DNA of 64,000 bases, from the NCBI RefSeq assembly GCF_016924755.1, contig NZ_JAFFJX010000002.1, forward strand, positions 434,001 to 498,000, in the 5' to 3' direction. Origin of the DNA: Longitalea arenae (GTDB taxonomy: Bacteria > Bacteroidota > Bacteroidia > Chitinophagales > Chitinophagaceae). The notes beneath the pieces were generated by a model that was given only the letters and a program-made list of their open reading frames with translations, ran no database searches and was not told where the DNA came from. Of the stretch, positions 41,311-50,595 are shown in pieces. Numbering within the stretch: the stretch's first letter is position 1; each line of letters opens with the position of its first letter. The translations under genes and the position numbers were made by a program.

Positions 41311-42597
41311 ATGTTTGAAAAAAGTATTGCTTTATTTTCCCGGGCGCAGCAAAGCATTCCCGGTGGTGTGAATTCTCCGGTTCGGGCCTTTAAAAGCGTG
41401 GGCGGAACACCTGTATTCATGAAATCGGCCAAAGGCGCTTATATGTTCGACGCCGATGGCAACCGCTACCTCGACTATATCAATTCCTGGGGCCCCATGA
41501 TCCTGGGTCATGCCTACGAACCGGTAGTAAAAGCCATACAGGAATATGCGCAATATTCCACTTCGTTCGGAGCGCCTACTGAACTGGAAATAGAAATGGC
41601 CGAGCTCATTATAAGCATGGCGCCCAACGTTGACCTCATTCGTATGGTAAGCAGTGGCACCGAAGCCTGCATGAGCGCCATCCGGCTGGCAAGAGGTTAT
41701 ACCGGCCGCAATAAGGTCATCAAGTTCGAAGGCTGTTATCATGGTCATGCCGATTCCTTCCTGGTAAAAGCAGGCAGCGGGCTGGCAACCTTTAATATTC
41801 AAACCGTACCTGGCGTAACGGCCGGCGTAGCCAATGATACGCTTACCTGCGCCTATAATGACCTGGCGGCTGTTGAACGCCTGGTAACAGAACATGCCGG
41901 CGAGATCGCTGCAATTATCATAGAACCGGTAGCCGGCAATATGGGTTGTATTCTGCCCCAGCCGGGTTTCCTCGAAGGATTGCGAAGCATTTGCGACAAA
42001 GAGGGCATTGTGTTCATCATGGATGAAGTGATGACCGGATTCAGGCTTGCCCCCGGCGGCGCCCAGGAACGCTTACACATAAATGCCGACCTGGTTACCT
42101 ATGGTAAGGTGATCGGCGGTGGGATGCCGGTAGGCGCTTTTGGCGGTAAAAAAGAGATCATGCAACACATATCTCCGCTCGGCAATGTGTACCAGGCAGG
42201 CACCCTGAGCGGCAACCCGCTGGCCATGATCGCAGGTTTCGTAATGTTAAAAACGCTGAAAGAAAATCCGGCTATTTATAAACAGCTCGATGAATCGACC
42301 GGCTACCTGCGCAACGGGCTCAATGATGTGTTGAAAGCAAGCGGCACTCCTTATGTGATCAATCAACTGGGCTCTATGATCAGCATTCATTTCAGCGAGC
42401 ACCCGATCATCAATTTCTCATCGGCAGCAGCTGCCAATAATGAGCTGTTCAAAAAGTTCTTCCATGCCATGCTGAAGCGGGGCGTGTATTTACCGCCTTC
42501 CGCTTTTGAGACCTGGTTTCTCTGCAGTGCATTGACCAAAGACGATCTGGATATGACCATACAGGCAGCAAAGGACAGTCTGAAAGAGATATTATAA
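41311..42597 (+). CDS. hemL: Glutamate-1-semialdehyde 2,1-aminomutase
   Basis: A PLP enzyme that makes 5-aminolevulinate from glutamate-1-semialdehyde. The N-terminus IPGGVNSPVRAFKSVGGTP is diagnostic for HemL, the Asp of IMDEVMTGFR contacts the cofactor, and Lys266 in YGKVIGGGMPVGAFGG forms the Schiff base. It has 428 residues. It closes the plus-strand heme operon. Together with hemA it shows that this organism makes ALA by the C5 route. Confidence 0.96.
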   Translation: MFEKSIALFSRAQQSIPGGVNSPVRAFKSVGGTPVFMKSAKGAYMFDADGNRYLDYINSWGPMILGHAYEPVVKAIQEYAQYSTSFGAPTELEIEMAELIISMAPNVDLIRMVSSGTEACMSAIRLARGYTGRNKVIKFEGCYHGHADSFLVKAGSGLATFNIQTVPGVTAGVANDTLTCAYNDLAAVERLVTEHAGEIAAIIIEPVAGNMGCILPQPGFLEGLRSICDKEGIVFIMDEVMTGFRLAPGGAQERLHINADLVTYGKVIGGGMPVGAFGGKKEIMQHISPLGNVYQAGTLSGNPLAMIAGFVMLKTLKENPAIYKQLDESTGYLRNGLNDVLKASGTPYVINQLGSMISIHFSEHPIINFSSAAAANNELFKKFFHAMLKRGVYLPPSAFETWFLCSALTKDDLDMTIQAAKDSLKEIL

Positions 42598-42784
42598 AAG
42601 ATATAGCACTGTTCCTAAGCCATTTGAGCTATCTAATAAGCGGGATATTCCAGCTGTACCTGTTTACGTTCAAATATTTTAAATTAAGCCGTTGACGGAA
42701 TAAATGCCCGATACGGCTTTTTTCATTAATATACATGTAGAAGAGCCGGTAGACCTGACAACATTCATATTGTAACCCAATAGT

Positions 42785-43975
42785 ATGCCCTCATTTAAAC
42801 AACGACTTGCTTCTATTGATGTATTCAGAGCATTGACCATGTTCCTGATGATCTTTGTAAATGACCTTTGGACCCTCACCAATATTCCCCAATGGCTTGA
42901 GCATACCCAGGCGGCGGAGGACGGTATGGGTTTGGCCGATACGGTATTTCCAGCCTTTCTGTTTATTGTCGGCCTTTCAATTCCCTTTGCAATAGGCAAC
43001 CGCTGGTCGAAGGGTGCTTCGCAAACCAGCATTCTCGGGCATATCCTGGTACGCACCCTTGCATTGCTGGCAATGGGTTTCTTTCACGTAAACCTGGAAA
43101 ATTATAATAATCAAGCGGCCTTGCTGCCCAAAGGCATCTGGGAGATCCTGCTCACGACCAGTTATTTCCTGATCTGGCTCGATTATGCACCTTCTTTATC
43201 AAAACAAAAAAAGCGATTGCTGCAGGGATCGGGTATTTTGCTGCTGCTGTTTTTGGCCATCACTTACAAAGGCAGTGAAAACGGAGAAACGGTTTGGTTA
43301 AAGCCACACTGGTGGGGCATCCTGGGGCTCATCGGGTGGTCTTACCTGCTGTCGGCCCTTATATTCCTATATGGAAAAGGAAAGCTGCCGGTACTGGCAG
43401 GATCGCTTATCTTCTTTACTGTATTTAATATAGCAGCAAAAGCAGGATGGCTGCAGGTGCTGGAACCGGTGAGGCCCTATATCTGGATCACCGGCGACGG
43501 CTCCTCGCCTTCGCTTACCATCGCCGGCATCATTACAGCAGTTGTGTATGCACAGTTTGCGGAAAAAGGGAAATACAATACCTGCTTTATGGTACTGTTG
43601 CTAATGGGCGTATTGATGTTAGCCGGTGGATTTGCGATCAGGCCCCTGGCAGGGATCTCCAAGATCCGGGCTACTCCTTCGTGGGTAATGATCTGCACCG
43701 GCATCAGCATCCTGGTCTTTGTCGCCCTGGTCTGGCTGATTGACCGTAAAAACAAAAAGCAGGGCTTTGCCATTATAAAACCCGCCGGTACCAGTACGCT
43801 GACTGCCTATTTACTGCCCTATATTTTCTATCCATTGTTTCAGTTGGCGGGACTGGGCTTACCCGCATTGCTGCTGGCGGGGGGCGTTGGTATCGTCAAA
43901 TCTCTGGCTTTTGCCCTGCTGATCATCCTGCTGACGGGTTTGCTGGAAAAACGGCGGATCCGGTTAAAAGTATAA
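42785..43975 (+). CDS. DUF5009/heparan-alpha-glucosaminide N-acetyltransferase-like membrane protein
   Basis: A 396-residue polytopic inner-membrane protein with about ten helices. The N-terminus RLASIDVFRALTMFLMIFVND and the GLADTVFPAFLFIVGLSIPFA segment are typical of the HGSNAT/DUF5009 acyltransferase-like family in Bacteroidota. Such proteins are thought to acetylate sugars across the membrane, but no substrate can be named here. It stands alone between hemL and a large inverted repeat. Confidence 0.78.
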   Translation: MPSFKQRLASIDVFRALTMFLMIFVNDLWTLTNIPQWLEHTQAAEDGMGLADTVFPAFLFIVGLSIPFAIGNRWSKGASQTSILGHILVRTLALLAMGFFHVNLENYNNQAALLPKGIWEILLTTSYFLIWLDYAPSLSKQKKRLLQGSGILLLLFLAITYKGSENGETVWLKPHWWGILGLIGWSYLLSALIFLYGKGKLPVLAGSLIFFTVFNIAAKAGWLQVLEPVRPYIWITGDGSSPSLTIAGIITAVVYAQFAEKGKYNTCFMVLLLMGVLMLAGGFAIRPLAGISKIRATPSWVMICTGISILVFVALVWLIDRKNKKQGFAIIKPAGTSTLTAYLLPYIFYPLFQLAGLGLPALLLAGGVGIVKSLAFALLIILLTGLLEKRRIRLKV

Positions 43976-44006
43976 ACGACTTGATCTTTGTTAATAAGTT
44001 CTAAAA

Positions 44007-44058
44007 TGAAAACACAAAGATACATATGAATGATTTTATATGTATCTTTGTGTTTTCA
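44007..44058. terminator. Perfect 21-bp inverted repeat between convergent genes
   Basis: The left arm TGAAAACACAAAGATACATAT (44007-44027) is the exact complement of the right arm (44038-44058), with a loop of 10 bases. As RNA, in either direction, it ends in UUUU. It is probably a bidirectional terminator. Each arm also contains TATCTTTG on its outward-reading strand. Confidence 0.7.
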
Positions 44059-44097
44059 TAGGATAAGGTTTAATGGTTAATGGTATTTGATTAGTAC

Positions 44098-44126
44098 AGC
44101 CTTCTCGATTATCGAGAGGGCTTTTT
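44098..44126 (+). terminator. Terminator hairpin overlapping the PepSY gene stop
   Basis: AGCCTTCTCGAT pairs with ATCGAGAGGGCT, followed on the plus strand by TTTTTC. The minus-strand PepSY gene's last codons are encoded by this hairpin. Confidence 0.65.
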
Positions 44127-45227
44127 CTTTCTTCTACCCCACCAGATCATGAAACCGGTAATGGGCAGACTGGCCGCAATAAGCGATCCGCAAAAAGCTA
44201 AGATCTTTCCGGGCAAGCCCCATATAGCACCTACATGGATGTCATAATTCATACGCAACAACTTATCCGCGCCTTTAGCGTCTTTGAAACGGCCGTAGAT
44301 ATGGTCAACCGGCAATTCTTTCATGGTGTACTGGTCAAAGAAGCGGTAATCGGTTCGCCAGTAGGTGTCGGCATCTGTATTCACCGCCACCTCAATAGAA
44401 GAGGAATCAGTGGCGGGGAAATGCATTTCGATGGTCTCGGCATCCCGGTGTTCCTGCTGCATCTGCACCCATAGTTTGTCGACCGGCATGGAAACCGCCC
44501 GGGCAAATTTCGAAGTGTCTGACAAAGGTTCCTGGTAAGTCAGTGATTTTTCGCCGCCAGCGGTTTTGTAAATAGCATTTGCCAGCAATTGCCATCCGAA
44601 TATGAGTCCGGTAATGGCCATGAAAATAACCACCCAGGTCATATAAAAACCAAGCACATTATGCAGGTCGTAATTCTTCCGGCGCCAGGCGGCGCTCCAT
44701 TTAATGCGGAAGCGTTGTTTGGCAGCCGCTTTATTCCTTGGCCACCATAAAATGATACCTGTGATCATCATCACCACAAAAATGATGGTGGCATAGATGG
44801 TGATGCGCTGGCCTACTTCATGCGGCAGCCACAGGTAATAATGGCCCATCAGCACGATGCGGAAGAAATCGCGGTCCATATTCTTCACCTTCAGCACCTC
44901 GCCGGAATAGGGATTCACATAAATGGTATAATAATATTCGGGTTCAACACTGTAAAAGGTCACTACCACCGCCTGATCTTTTGCTCCGTACTGCACACTG
45001 TGCAGGTGTTTGCCGGGCAGCTTCGCTTCGGCGATCTGCTTGATTTGGGTAGGCGGCAGGTAAGTTTTTTCCTGCGGAACCACTTTCCGGAAATTTTTTC
45101 CAGTCATGGCACTTATTTCTGCCTGAAATGCATATAAGCAGCCTGTAACGGCAATAATGAAAACAATGATCCCTGAAGTAAACCCCAGCCACAAGTGAAC
45201 TTTTCCAATGATCTTTTTAACAGTCAT
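44109..45227 (-). CDS. PepSY-associated TM-helix protein (iron-regulated type)
   Basis: An inner-membrane protein of 372 residues with four hydrophobic helices: residues about 10-35 (LWLGFTSGIIVFIIAVTG), about 130-155, about 185-215 and about 330-355. Large periplasmic PepSY-like regions lie between them. Family members are often encoded with TonB receptors and siderophore genes and may reduce ferric chelates at the membrane. The AraC regulator next to it supports a link to iron, but no receptor gene lies nearby. The ATG at 45227 (MTVKKIIGK) is preferred to one six codons upstream. Confidence 0.82.
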   Translation of the reverse strand: MTVKKIIGKVHLWLGFTSGIIVFIIAVTGCLYAFQAEISAMTGKNFRKVVPQEKTYLPPTQIKQIAEAKLPGKHLHSVQYGAKDQAVVVTFYSVEPEYYYTIYVNPYSGEVLKVKNMDRDFFRIVLMGHYYLWLPHEVGQRITIYATIIFVVMMITGIILWWPRNKAAAKQRFRIKWSAAWRRKNYDLHNVLGFYMTWVVIFMAITGLIFGWQLLANAIYKTAGGEKSLTYQEPLSDTSKFARAVSMPVDKLWVQMQQEHRDAETIEMHFPATDSSSIEVAVNTDADTYWRTDYRFFDQYTMKELPVDHIYGRFKDAKGADKLLRMNYDIHVGAIWGLPGKILAFCGSLIAASLPITGFMIWWGRRKKKPSR

Positions 45228-45480
45228 ATTATAAAATTGCGCCAACCAAGGACGGTAAGCAACAAAAATGCACCTACATCTTCAATTTCGCTTTATACAA
45301 TTGGTAAAATGGTTTACGCAATGAGAAAAAACTGGGCAAAATATTTTTAGTGCAGCGCGGAAGGAATAGAAAAAGAGGGAACGCCCAGCGCCGAACGTTG
45401 AATACATAGCTCCTGTTTATCCGGGAATATTTAATGTCATTTGCATTTCGCCTTAAGCGTTGCACATTCCGCTTCCGCAA

Positions 45481-46422
45481 TTAATGCAATAACAGTTCAC
45501 AGGGTTTCAACCCGGTTTGTTTCTTAAATGCTGTTGAGAAATGGGAAATGGAAGAATAGCCCAGCATCATTGAAACTTCGGTTACGGTAAGTCCTTTTTC
45601 GTATAATAAGTACCGTGCATGTTCCATGCGCTGGCTTTGGTAGAAGTCGAAGATGGTCGTTCCGTATAATTCTTTAAAGCCTTTTTTGAGATAACATTCA
45701 TTGATGGCCACTTTTCGGCTGAGTTCCTTGATCGTAATGGGCTCACCAATATGTTGCAGTAAGATTTCCCGGGCCTTAACGATCTTTTCGCGATCGGCTT
45801 CATTCGCCAGGAATTTGCACTGGAACGATTCGATCTCTTTATCATCGCCCAGCATACACTCGAGGCTGTACAGCAACAGCATCTGGCTTTGGCCGTTGAT
45901 AAAAATATTCTCCAGGCTATCTGTATAAGAATGGCTCAGTAATGCTTCCAGCACCTGGCGGGTGCGGCCGCATAAAGGCAGGATCTTTGAAAATGAGGAA
46001 GGATGAACAAATTGCAATACCTCGTCGGTAATGGTCTTTCCCTTACCGGGTTTTACAAATTGTGTTAAGTGCACTGCGGAGAAACGGAAGCTCATCACAT
46101 CGATGCTTTCAACCCTTTCAGCGCAGCTTTTTGATGTATTGAGCTTGCAGTTGTCGCACTCAACTTCTTTCTTATTACAATACATATTACCCGCAATACA
46201 AAAACGAAGCTCCACATAGTTGTCCTGCGGCGCCGCTTTTTTGTAATGATATACCAGTACACCCGTATCCTCAATATTCCATTGGGAATGTTTCCGGTAT
46301 CTTTTGATAGCATACTGAACCGAACCAGGCATCTGTTGCTCTTTTTCCTGCAACAGCTGTAACTGATCGTGCATGATCGGTTGCTTGTAAGCCAGTGAAA
46401 GTATATCAGGCGGATTATACAT
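45481..46422 (-). CDS. AraC-family regulator with an N-terminal Cys cluster
   Basis: A 313-residue regulator. The C-terminal ~100 residues form the double helix-turn-helix (REILLQHIGEPITIKELSRK and VSMMLGYSSISHFSTAFKKQTG). The N-terminal part has five Cys in the order C75-X6-C82-X6-C89-X2-C92-X7-C100, which looks like a metal or iron-sulfur site. The next gene, 250 bases away and transcribed the same way, is the PepSY protein, as in iron-responsive PchR-like systems (inference). The ATG at 46422 is chosen because an upstream Met would lie inside the -7 element at 46432-46439. Confidence 0.88.
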   Translation of the reverse strand: MYNPPDILSLAYKQPIMHDQLQLLQEKEQQMPGSVQYAIKRYRKHSQWNIEDTGVLVYHYKKAAPQDNYVELRFCIAGNMYCNKKEVECDNCKLNTSKSCAERVESIDVMSFRFSAVHLTQFVKPGKGKTITDEVLQFVHPSSFSKILPLCGRTRQVLEALLSHSYTDSLENIFINGQSQMLLLYSLECMLGDDKEIESFQCKFLANEADREKIVKAREILLQHIGEPITIKELSRKVAINECYLKKGFKELYGTTIFDFYQSQRMEHARYLLYEKGLTVTEVSMMLGYSSISHFSTAFKKQTGLKPCELLLH

Positions 46423-46431
46423 ATTCGCGTG

Positions 46432-46439
46432 CAAATTTA
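46432..46439 (-). promoter_or_regulatory. Regulator promoter -7 element (TAAATTTG on minus strand)
   Basis: An exact TAnnTTTG match on the minus strand, 10 bases before the ATG at 46422, so the mRNA is nearly leaderless. Confidence 0.55.
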
Positions 46440-46498
46440 CAGGTCCAATGTTAATTTCCCAATGCTTTATTGGGTTTAGCAGTCATATAAATGTCAGA

Positions 46499-46540
46499 AA
46501 CGGTCAATGGTCAATAGTCAATGGTCAATGGTGAATGAAT
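46499..46540. repeat. Family B array between the AraC gene and the M23 gene
   Basis: GGTCAATGGTCAATAGTCAATGG and on, about five heptamers in one orientation. The remaining 46541-46806 is a spacer with GC-poor, unrecognised sequence and the degenerate family A words TGCCAGTT and CCTGTAAC. Confidence 0.7.
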
Positions 46541-46806
46541 ACAAGTCACCAACTGCTGAAAGCCAGTGGCTTATTCAGACAACAGACAAACGATAGCCAA
46601 TAACATGGCTGCCATTAAAATTGTTTGATGAACAATTAAAAAGTGAAGATGAGTTGGCAATGGGCCATTGCAAGACTGGGAAAGACCGGGGAATGGACAA
46701 GACTGACAAAGCCTTTGAATGTATGCTGTTGCCAGTTAAAAGTAACGCCGAAACCTGTATCCTGAAACCTGTAACATTTCATAGAAACATCGCATGAATA
46801 CATGAA

Positions 46807-46836
46807 AACCGGTACGCGGTAACCGGCAACCGGAAC
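46807..46836. repeat. Family A half-array at the M23 gene stop
   Basis: ACCGGTACGCGGTAACCGG and CAACCGGAACC end one base before the minus-strand M23 stop codon (46837). A decayed partner (TGCCAGTTAAAAGTAACG) lies at about 46735-46750. Confidence 0.6.
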
Positions 46837-47808
46837 CTAATCAAAGCTTTGGTTGCTTGAAGAAGACATCTTCAACAGGCGGTCAAATTGTTCAGGGGAA
46901 AGGTCATTATAAAAGAAGTAAACGGGATCGAGGTGGCGGCCATTCTTATGTACTTCGTAATGGCAGTGGGGGCCTGTTGATTTACCGGTACTGCCTACCC
47001 AACCGATGATCTCACCGCGTTTAATGCGTTCACCGGGTTTTACTTTGATGCGGTACATGTGGCCGTAGAGCGTTTCATAGCCATAGCCATGGTTCAGCAC
47101 TACGTGGTTACCATAGCCATTGCCCAGGTTACCGGCCACTTTAACAACGCCGTTGGCGGTGGCATAGATCGGTGTTCCCTGCGGGGCGGCGAAATCGAGA
47201 CCGCCATGGAATTTCACGGTTTTGTATACCGGATCGATGCGGTAACCAAAGCCGGAGGCTACGCGTTTCAGATCGCTGTTGCTCACCGGCTGAATGGCCG
47301 GCGTGCACGCTAACAACTGTTCTTTGTTTTTAATAAATCCAGTTATTTCAACATATGATTTCTCCTGGGCCGCCATGCGGTTCTCCAGGTTGCGGAGGGA
47401 GTGTACAATAGAGTTTTCCAGCTCATAATTGGTCATGCTGGCCACCATTTCCATTTCCTTTTGCTGGGCCAGGTCCCTGGCCCGCGTACTGTCGGGAATG
47501 GGATTGGCCTCGAAAATCGTGCGGTAAATATCATTATCGCGTTCTTCCAGCTGGTTCATGCGCTGCTGCATTTTGGCAACCTGCTCATCGAGCACCCAAT
47601 AGCGCTCCTGCAGCTGCTCATTATACTGCATCAATGCTTTTTCCTTAGTGGAAGGAAAATACCGGTAAGCGATGGAAACGATTATAATTGAGGTAACTAT
47701 AGCGGCCGATATAAAACCGAGCACCCGCAGCAGCTTTACATGCAGCGGAGTCTCCAGTTTTTCATATCGGAGAGTATTGGTATTGTAGTAGTACTTGATT
47801 TTCTTCAT
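46837..47808 (-). CDS. Membrane-anchored M23 peptidase (LytM/NlpD type)
   Basis: A 323-residue protein with one N-terminal transmembrane helix (residues about 25-50, VLGFISAAIVTSIIIVSIAY), then a coiled coil (about 60-150), and a C-terminal LytM domain with zinc ligands in HGGLDFA and HCHYEV and the GWVGSTGKSTGPH segment. It probably cuts peptide cross-links in the periplasm and may act as an EnvC/NlpD-type activator if inactive, but the metal ligands appear intact. The start is Met 47808 (MKKIKYYYNTNT); an upstream frame would add 12 residues. Confidence 0.9.
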   Translation of the reverse strand: MKKIKYYYNTNTLRYEKLETPLHVKLLRVLGFISAAIVTSIIIVSIAYRYFPSTKEKALMQYNEQLQERYWVLDEQVAKMQQRMNQLEERDNDIYRTIFEANPIPDSTRARDLAQQKEMEMVASMTNYELENSIVHSLRNLENRMAAQEKSYVEITGFIKNKEQLLACTPAIQPVSNSDLKRVASGFGYRIDPVYKTVKFHGGLDFAAPQGTPIYATANGVVKVAGNLGNGYGNHVVLNHGYGYETLYGHMYRIKVKPGERIKRGEIIGWVGSTGKSTGPHCHYEVHKNGRHLDPVYFFYNDLSPEQFDRLLKMSSSSNQSFD

Positions 47809-47862
47809 GGATACAAGCCGATTACCAAGGTTGCTTTTCAGCAAAACAGCCCAAATTTAAGT

Positions 47863-47870
47863 TACCTTTG
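47863..47870 (+). promoter_or_regulatory. alaS promoter -7 element (TACCTTTG)
   Basis: An exact TAnnTTTG match 78 bases upstream of the alaS start. The leader contains a small CCGTT-GCCCCAAA-ACGG hairpin. No T-box is seen. Confidence 0.5.
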
Positions 47871-47947
47871 CAGCCGTTGCCCCAAAACGGTAACATTTAC
47901 AAATATAAAGGCTTAAGTGCCAATTTTATCAAAGATCGTTCCGTTTT

Positions 47948-50587
47948 ATGATGACCAGCGCAGAAATACGACAGCTTTTCATGGATTTTTTCCGCAAGAA
48001 AGCACACGAAATTGTACCATCGGCTCCTATTGTGGTAAAGAACGACCCTACCCTGCTTTTTACCAATGCAGGTATGAACCAGTTCAAAGATTATTTCCTC
48101 GGCAATAAAAAAGCCCCCTTCCCCCGGGTGGCCGACACCCAGAAATGCCTTCGGGTGAGCGGTAAACACAATGACCTGGAAGAAGTGGGTGTGGATACCT
48201 ACCACCATACCATGTTTGAAATGCTGGGCAACTGGAGCTTTGGCGACTATTTTAAAAAAGAAGCCATTGCCTGGAGCTGGGAATTGCTCACCGAAGTATA
48301 TAAAATACCGAAAGACCGGTTATATGTCACTTATTTTGAAGGTGATGCCGCTGAAAAGCTGCCTAAAGATGAAGAAGCTTATAACGAATGGGCCAAACTG
48401 ATAGCTGCCGACCGTATTCTGGCTGGTAATAAAAAAGATAATTTCTGGGAAATGGGCGATACGGGCCCCTGCGGTCCCTGTTCTGAAATACATGTAGACT
48501 GCCGCAGCGAGGAAGAAAGAAGCCAACGAAGCGGCGCCGAGCTGGTAAACAAAGACCACCCCCAGGTGATCGAGATCTGGAACAACGTGTTCATGCAGTT
48601 TAACCGGAAAAAAGACGGCAGCCTTGAATCCCTGCCCGCCAAACATGTGGATACCGGGATGGGCCTTGAACGCCTGGTTCGCGTACTGCAGGGCAAACAA
48701 TCGAACTACGATACGGATGTGTTCACCGGCACCATCGCGGCCATTGAGCAGATCACGAAAAAGAAATACGATCCCAACACCCCGCCATCCACCAGTGCCG
48801 ACTGGCACCAGGCGGTGGCGTTCCGCGTGCTGGCCGATCATCTGCGCGCCATCAGTTTTACCATTGCCGATGGCCAACTGCCTTCCAATACCGGGGCTGG
48901 TTACGTGATCCGCCGCATTTTGCGCCGGGCCGTTCGTTATTATTATTCTTATTTAGATTATAAACAACCATTGCTGCACCAATTGGTGCCCGTGCTGGCT
49001 GAGCAATTCAAAACTGTTTTCCCCGAACTGCAACAGCAACAGGATTTTGTTGCCAAAGTGGTGAAGGAAGAAGAAGATGCTTTCCTGCGCACACTGGAAA
49101 AAGGACTGAAAAAGATCGATGAGATCATCAGTTCGGCCAGGAACAAGGTCATCAATGGTTCATCAGCCTTTGAGTTGTACGATACATATGGCTTCCCGAT
49201 TGACTTAACCCGCCTTATTGCCCGTGAAAATAAGCTGGAGGTAGACGAGAAAGGGTTTGAAGCCGAAATGCAGCAACAGAAAGACCGCGCCCGCGCCGCT
49301 ACAGCGATCAGCGCTGAGGATTGGGTTGTTCTGGGTGAAGAGGGCAGCACCAGCTTTGTAGGCTACGATCAAAGCCAGGCGGAAGCCAAAGTGCTGAAAT
49401 ACCGGAAAGTGACCGCTAAAGGAAAAAGCTCTTTCCAACTGGTGCTCAGCAAAACGCCCTTTTACGCGGAGAGCGGTGGCCAGGTAGGCGATACGGGCAC
49501 CCTCTTCTTTGAAGGCGAAGAAGTGGCGGTGATAGACACCAAAAAAGAAAATGACCTTATCATTCATTTTGTTGAAAAGCTGCCCATCAACATTACCGGC
49601 ATTGTAGACGCCCGCATCAACACCGGCCGCCGGGCCCGTACAGCCGTTCACCATTCGGCTACCCACCTGCTGCATGCTGCCTTACGGAAAGTACTTGGCA
49701 CACACGTGGCGCAAAAAGGTTCGCTGGTGAATGAGGAGTACCTGCGGTTCGACTTTTCGCATTTCGCTAAGATGACGGGTGATGAAATAGCCAAAGTAGA
49801 AGCTATAGTAAACGAAAAGATCCGCGCGAATATTCCGGTGGTGATCAAAGAACTGCCCAAGGATGAAGCCCTGAAACTGGGCGCCATGGCGCTTTTTGGC
49901 GAAAAATACGGAGATGTCGTTCGCGTAGTGATCATCGATCCTGCCTATTCCGTGGAATTATGCGGGGGTACGCATGTAGGCGCCACCGGTGAACTGGGCC
50001 TCTTTAAAATAAAACATGAATCAGCCGTGGCAGCAGGCGTACGCCGTATTGAAGCGATCTGCGGACTGGCGGCTGAGTTATATATCAATGACCAGCTAAG
50101 CCAGCTGCAACAGGTAAAAGAAGAGCTGAAAAACCCGGCCGACCTGTTGAAAGCAGTACAGCATATGGCGGCCGAGAACAGCGAGTTGAAGAAGAAACTC
50201 GAGCACCTGGAAAACCGTATGCTGGTCGGCATCCGCAATGAGCTGCTGCATAAAGATGAGATCATTAACGGCGTTACGTTTGTTGGCGACATTGTTGAAG
50301 TAGGCAATGCCGATGCATTAAAGAAATTGTGCTTCGACCTGAAAAATAACCTTAATGATCATGTGGTGGTATTATGCGCCAATATCGGCGGCAAACCCTT
50401 CGTAGCTGTAGGTATTGCCGACACCGTAGCAGCAGCCCGCCAGCTCGATGCCGGAAAGATCATTAAGGAACATATTGCCCCGCTCATTAAAGGTGGCGGT
50501 GGCGGTCAAAAGACCCTGGCTACCGCCGGTGGACAGGATGCCAGCAACCTGCAGCAGGTGATCACGAAAGTGAAAAGCTTGTTGTAA
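47948..50587 (+). CDS. alaS: Alanyl-tRNA synthetase
   Basis: It charges tRNA-Ala with alanine. It is a class II enzyme of 879 residues, normal for the family. The catalytic domain has the motif FTNAGMNQFKDYFLG, and the editing domain carries HHSATHLLHAAL and the downstream Cys/His site VELCGGTHVGATGELG. A glycine-rich segment precedes the end of the C-terminal C-Ala domain (KGGGGGQKTLATAGG). The M28 gene follows after 8 bases, so the two are likely co-transcribed. Confidence 0.97.
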   Translation: MMTSAEIRQLFMDFFRKKAHEIVPSAPIVVKNDPTLLFTNAGMNQFKDYFLGNKKAPFPRVADTQKCLRVSGKHNDLEEVGVDTYHHTMFEMLGNWSFGDYFKKEAIAWSWELLTEVYKIPKDRLYVTYFEGDAAEKLPKDEEAYNEWAKLIAADRILAGNKKDNFWEMGDTGPCGPCSEIHVDCRSEEERSQRSGAELVNKDHPQVIEIWNNVFMQFNRKKDGSLESLPAKHVDTGMGLERLVRVLQGKQSNYDTDVFTGTIAAIEQITKKKYDPNTPPSTSADWHQAVAFRVLADHLRAISFTIADGQLPSNTGAGYVIRRILRRAVRYYYSYLDYKQPLLHQLVPVLAEQFKTVFPELQQQQDFVAKVVKEEEDAFLRTLEKGLKKIDEIISSARNKVINGSSAFELYDTYGFPIDLTRLIARENKLEVDEKGFEAEMQQQKDRARAATAISAEDWVVLGEEGSTSFVGYDQSQAEAKVLKYRKVTAKGKSSFQLVLSKTPFYAESGGQVGDTGTLFFEGEEVAVIDTKKENDLIIHFVEKLPINITGIVDARINTGRRARTAVHHSATHLLHAALRKVLGTHVAQKGSLVNEEYLRFDFSHFAKMTGDEIAKVEAIVNEKIRANIPVVIKELPKDEALKLGAMALFGEKYGDVVRVVIIDPAYSVELCGGTHVGATGELGLFKIKHESAVAAGVRRIEAICGLAAELYINDQLSQLQQVKEELKNPADLLKAVQHMAAENSELKKKLEHLENRMLVGIRNELLHKDEIINGVTFVGDIVEVGNADALKKLCFDLKNNLNDHVVVLCANIGGKPFVAVGIADTVAAARQLDAGKIIKEHIAPLIKGGGGGQKTLATAGGQDASNLQQVITKVKSLL

Positions 50588-50595
50588 ATTAGGGC

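Noticed and set aside
40641-41432. 263-codon frame antisense to hemB and hemL
   Set aside because: It covers two well-supported genes on the other strand and looks like a codon-bias artefact.
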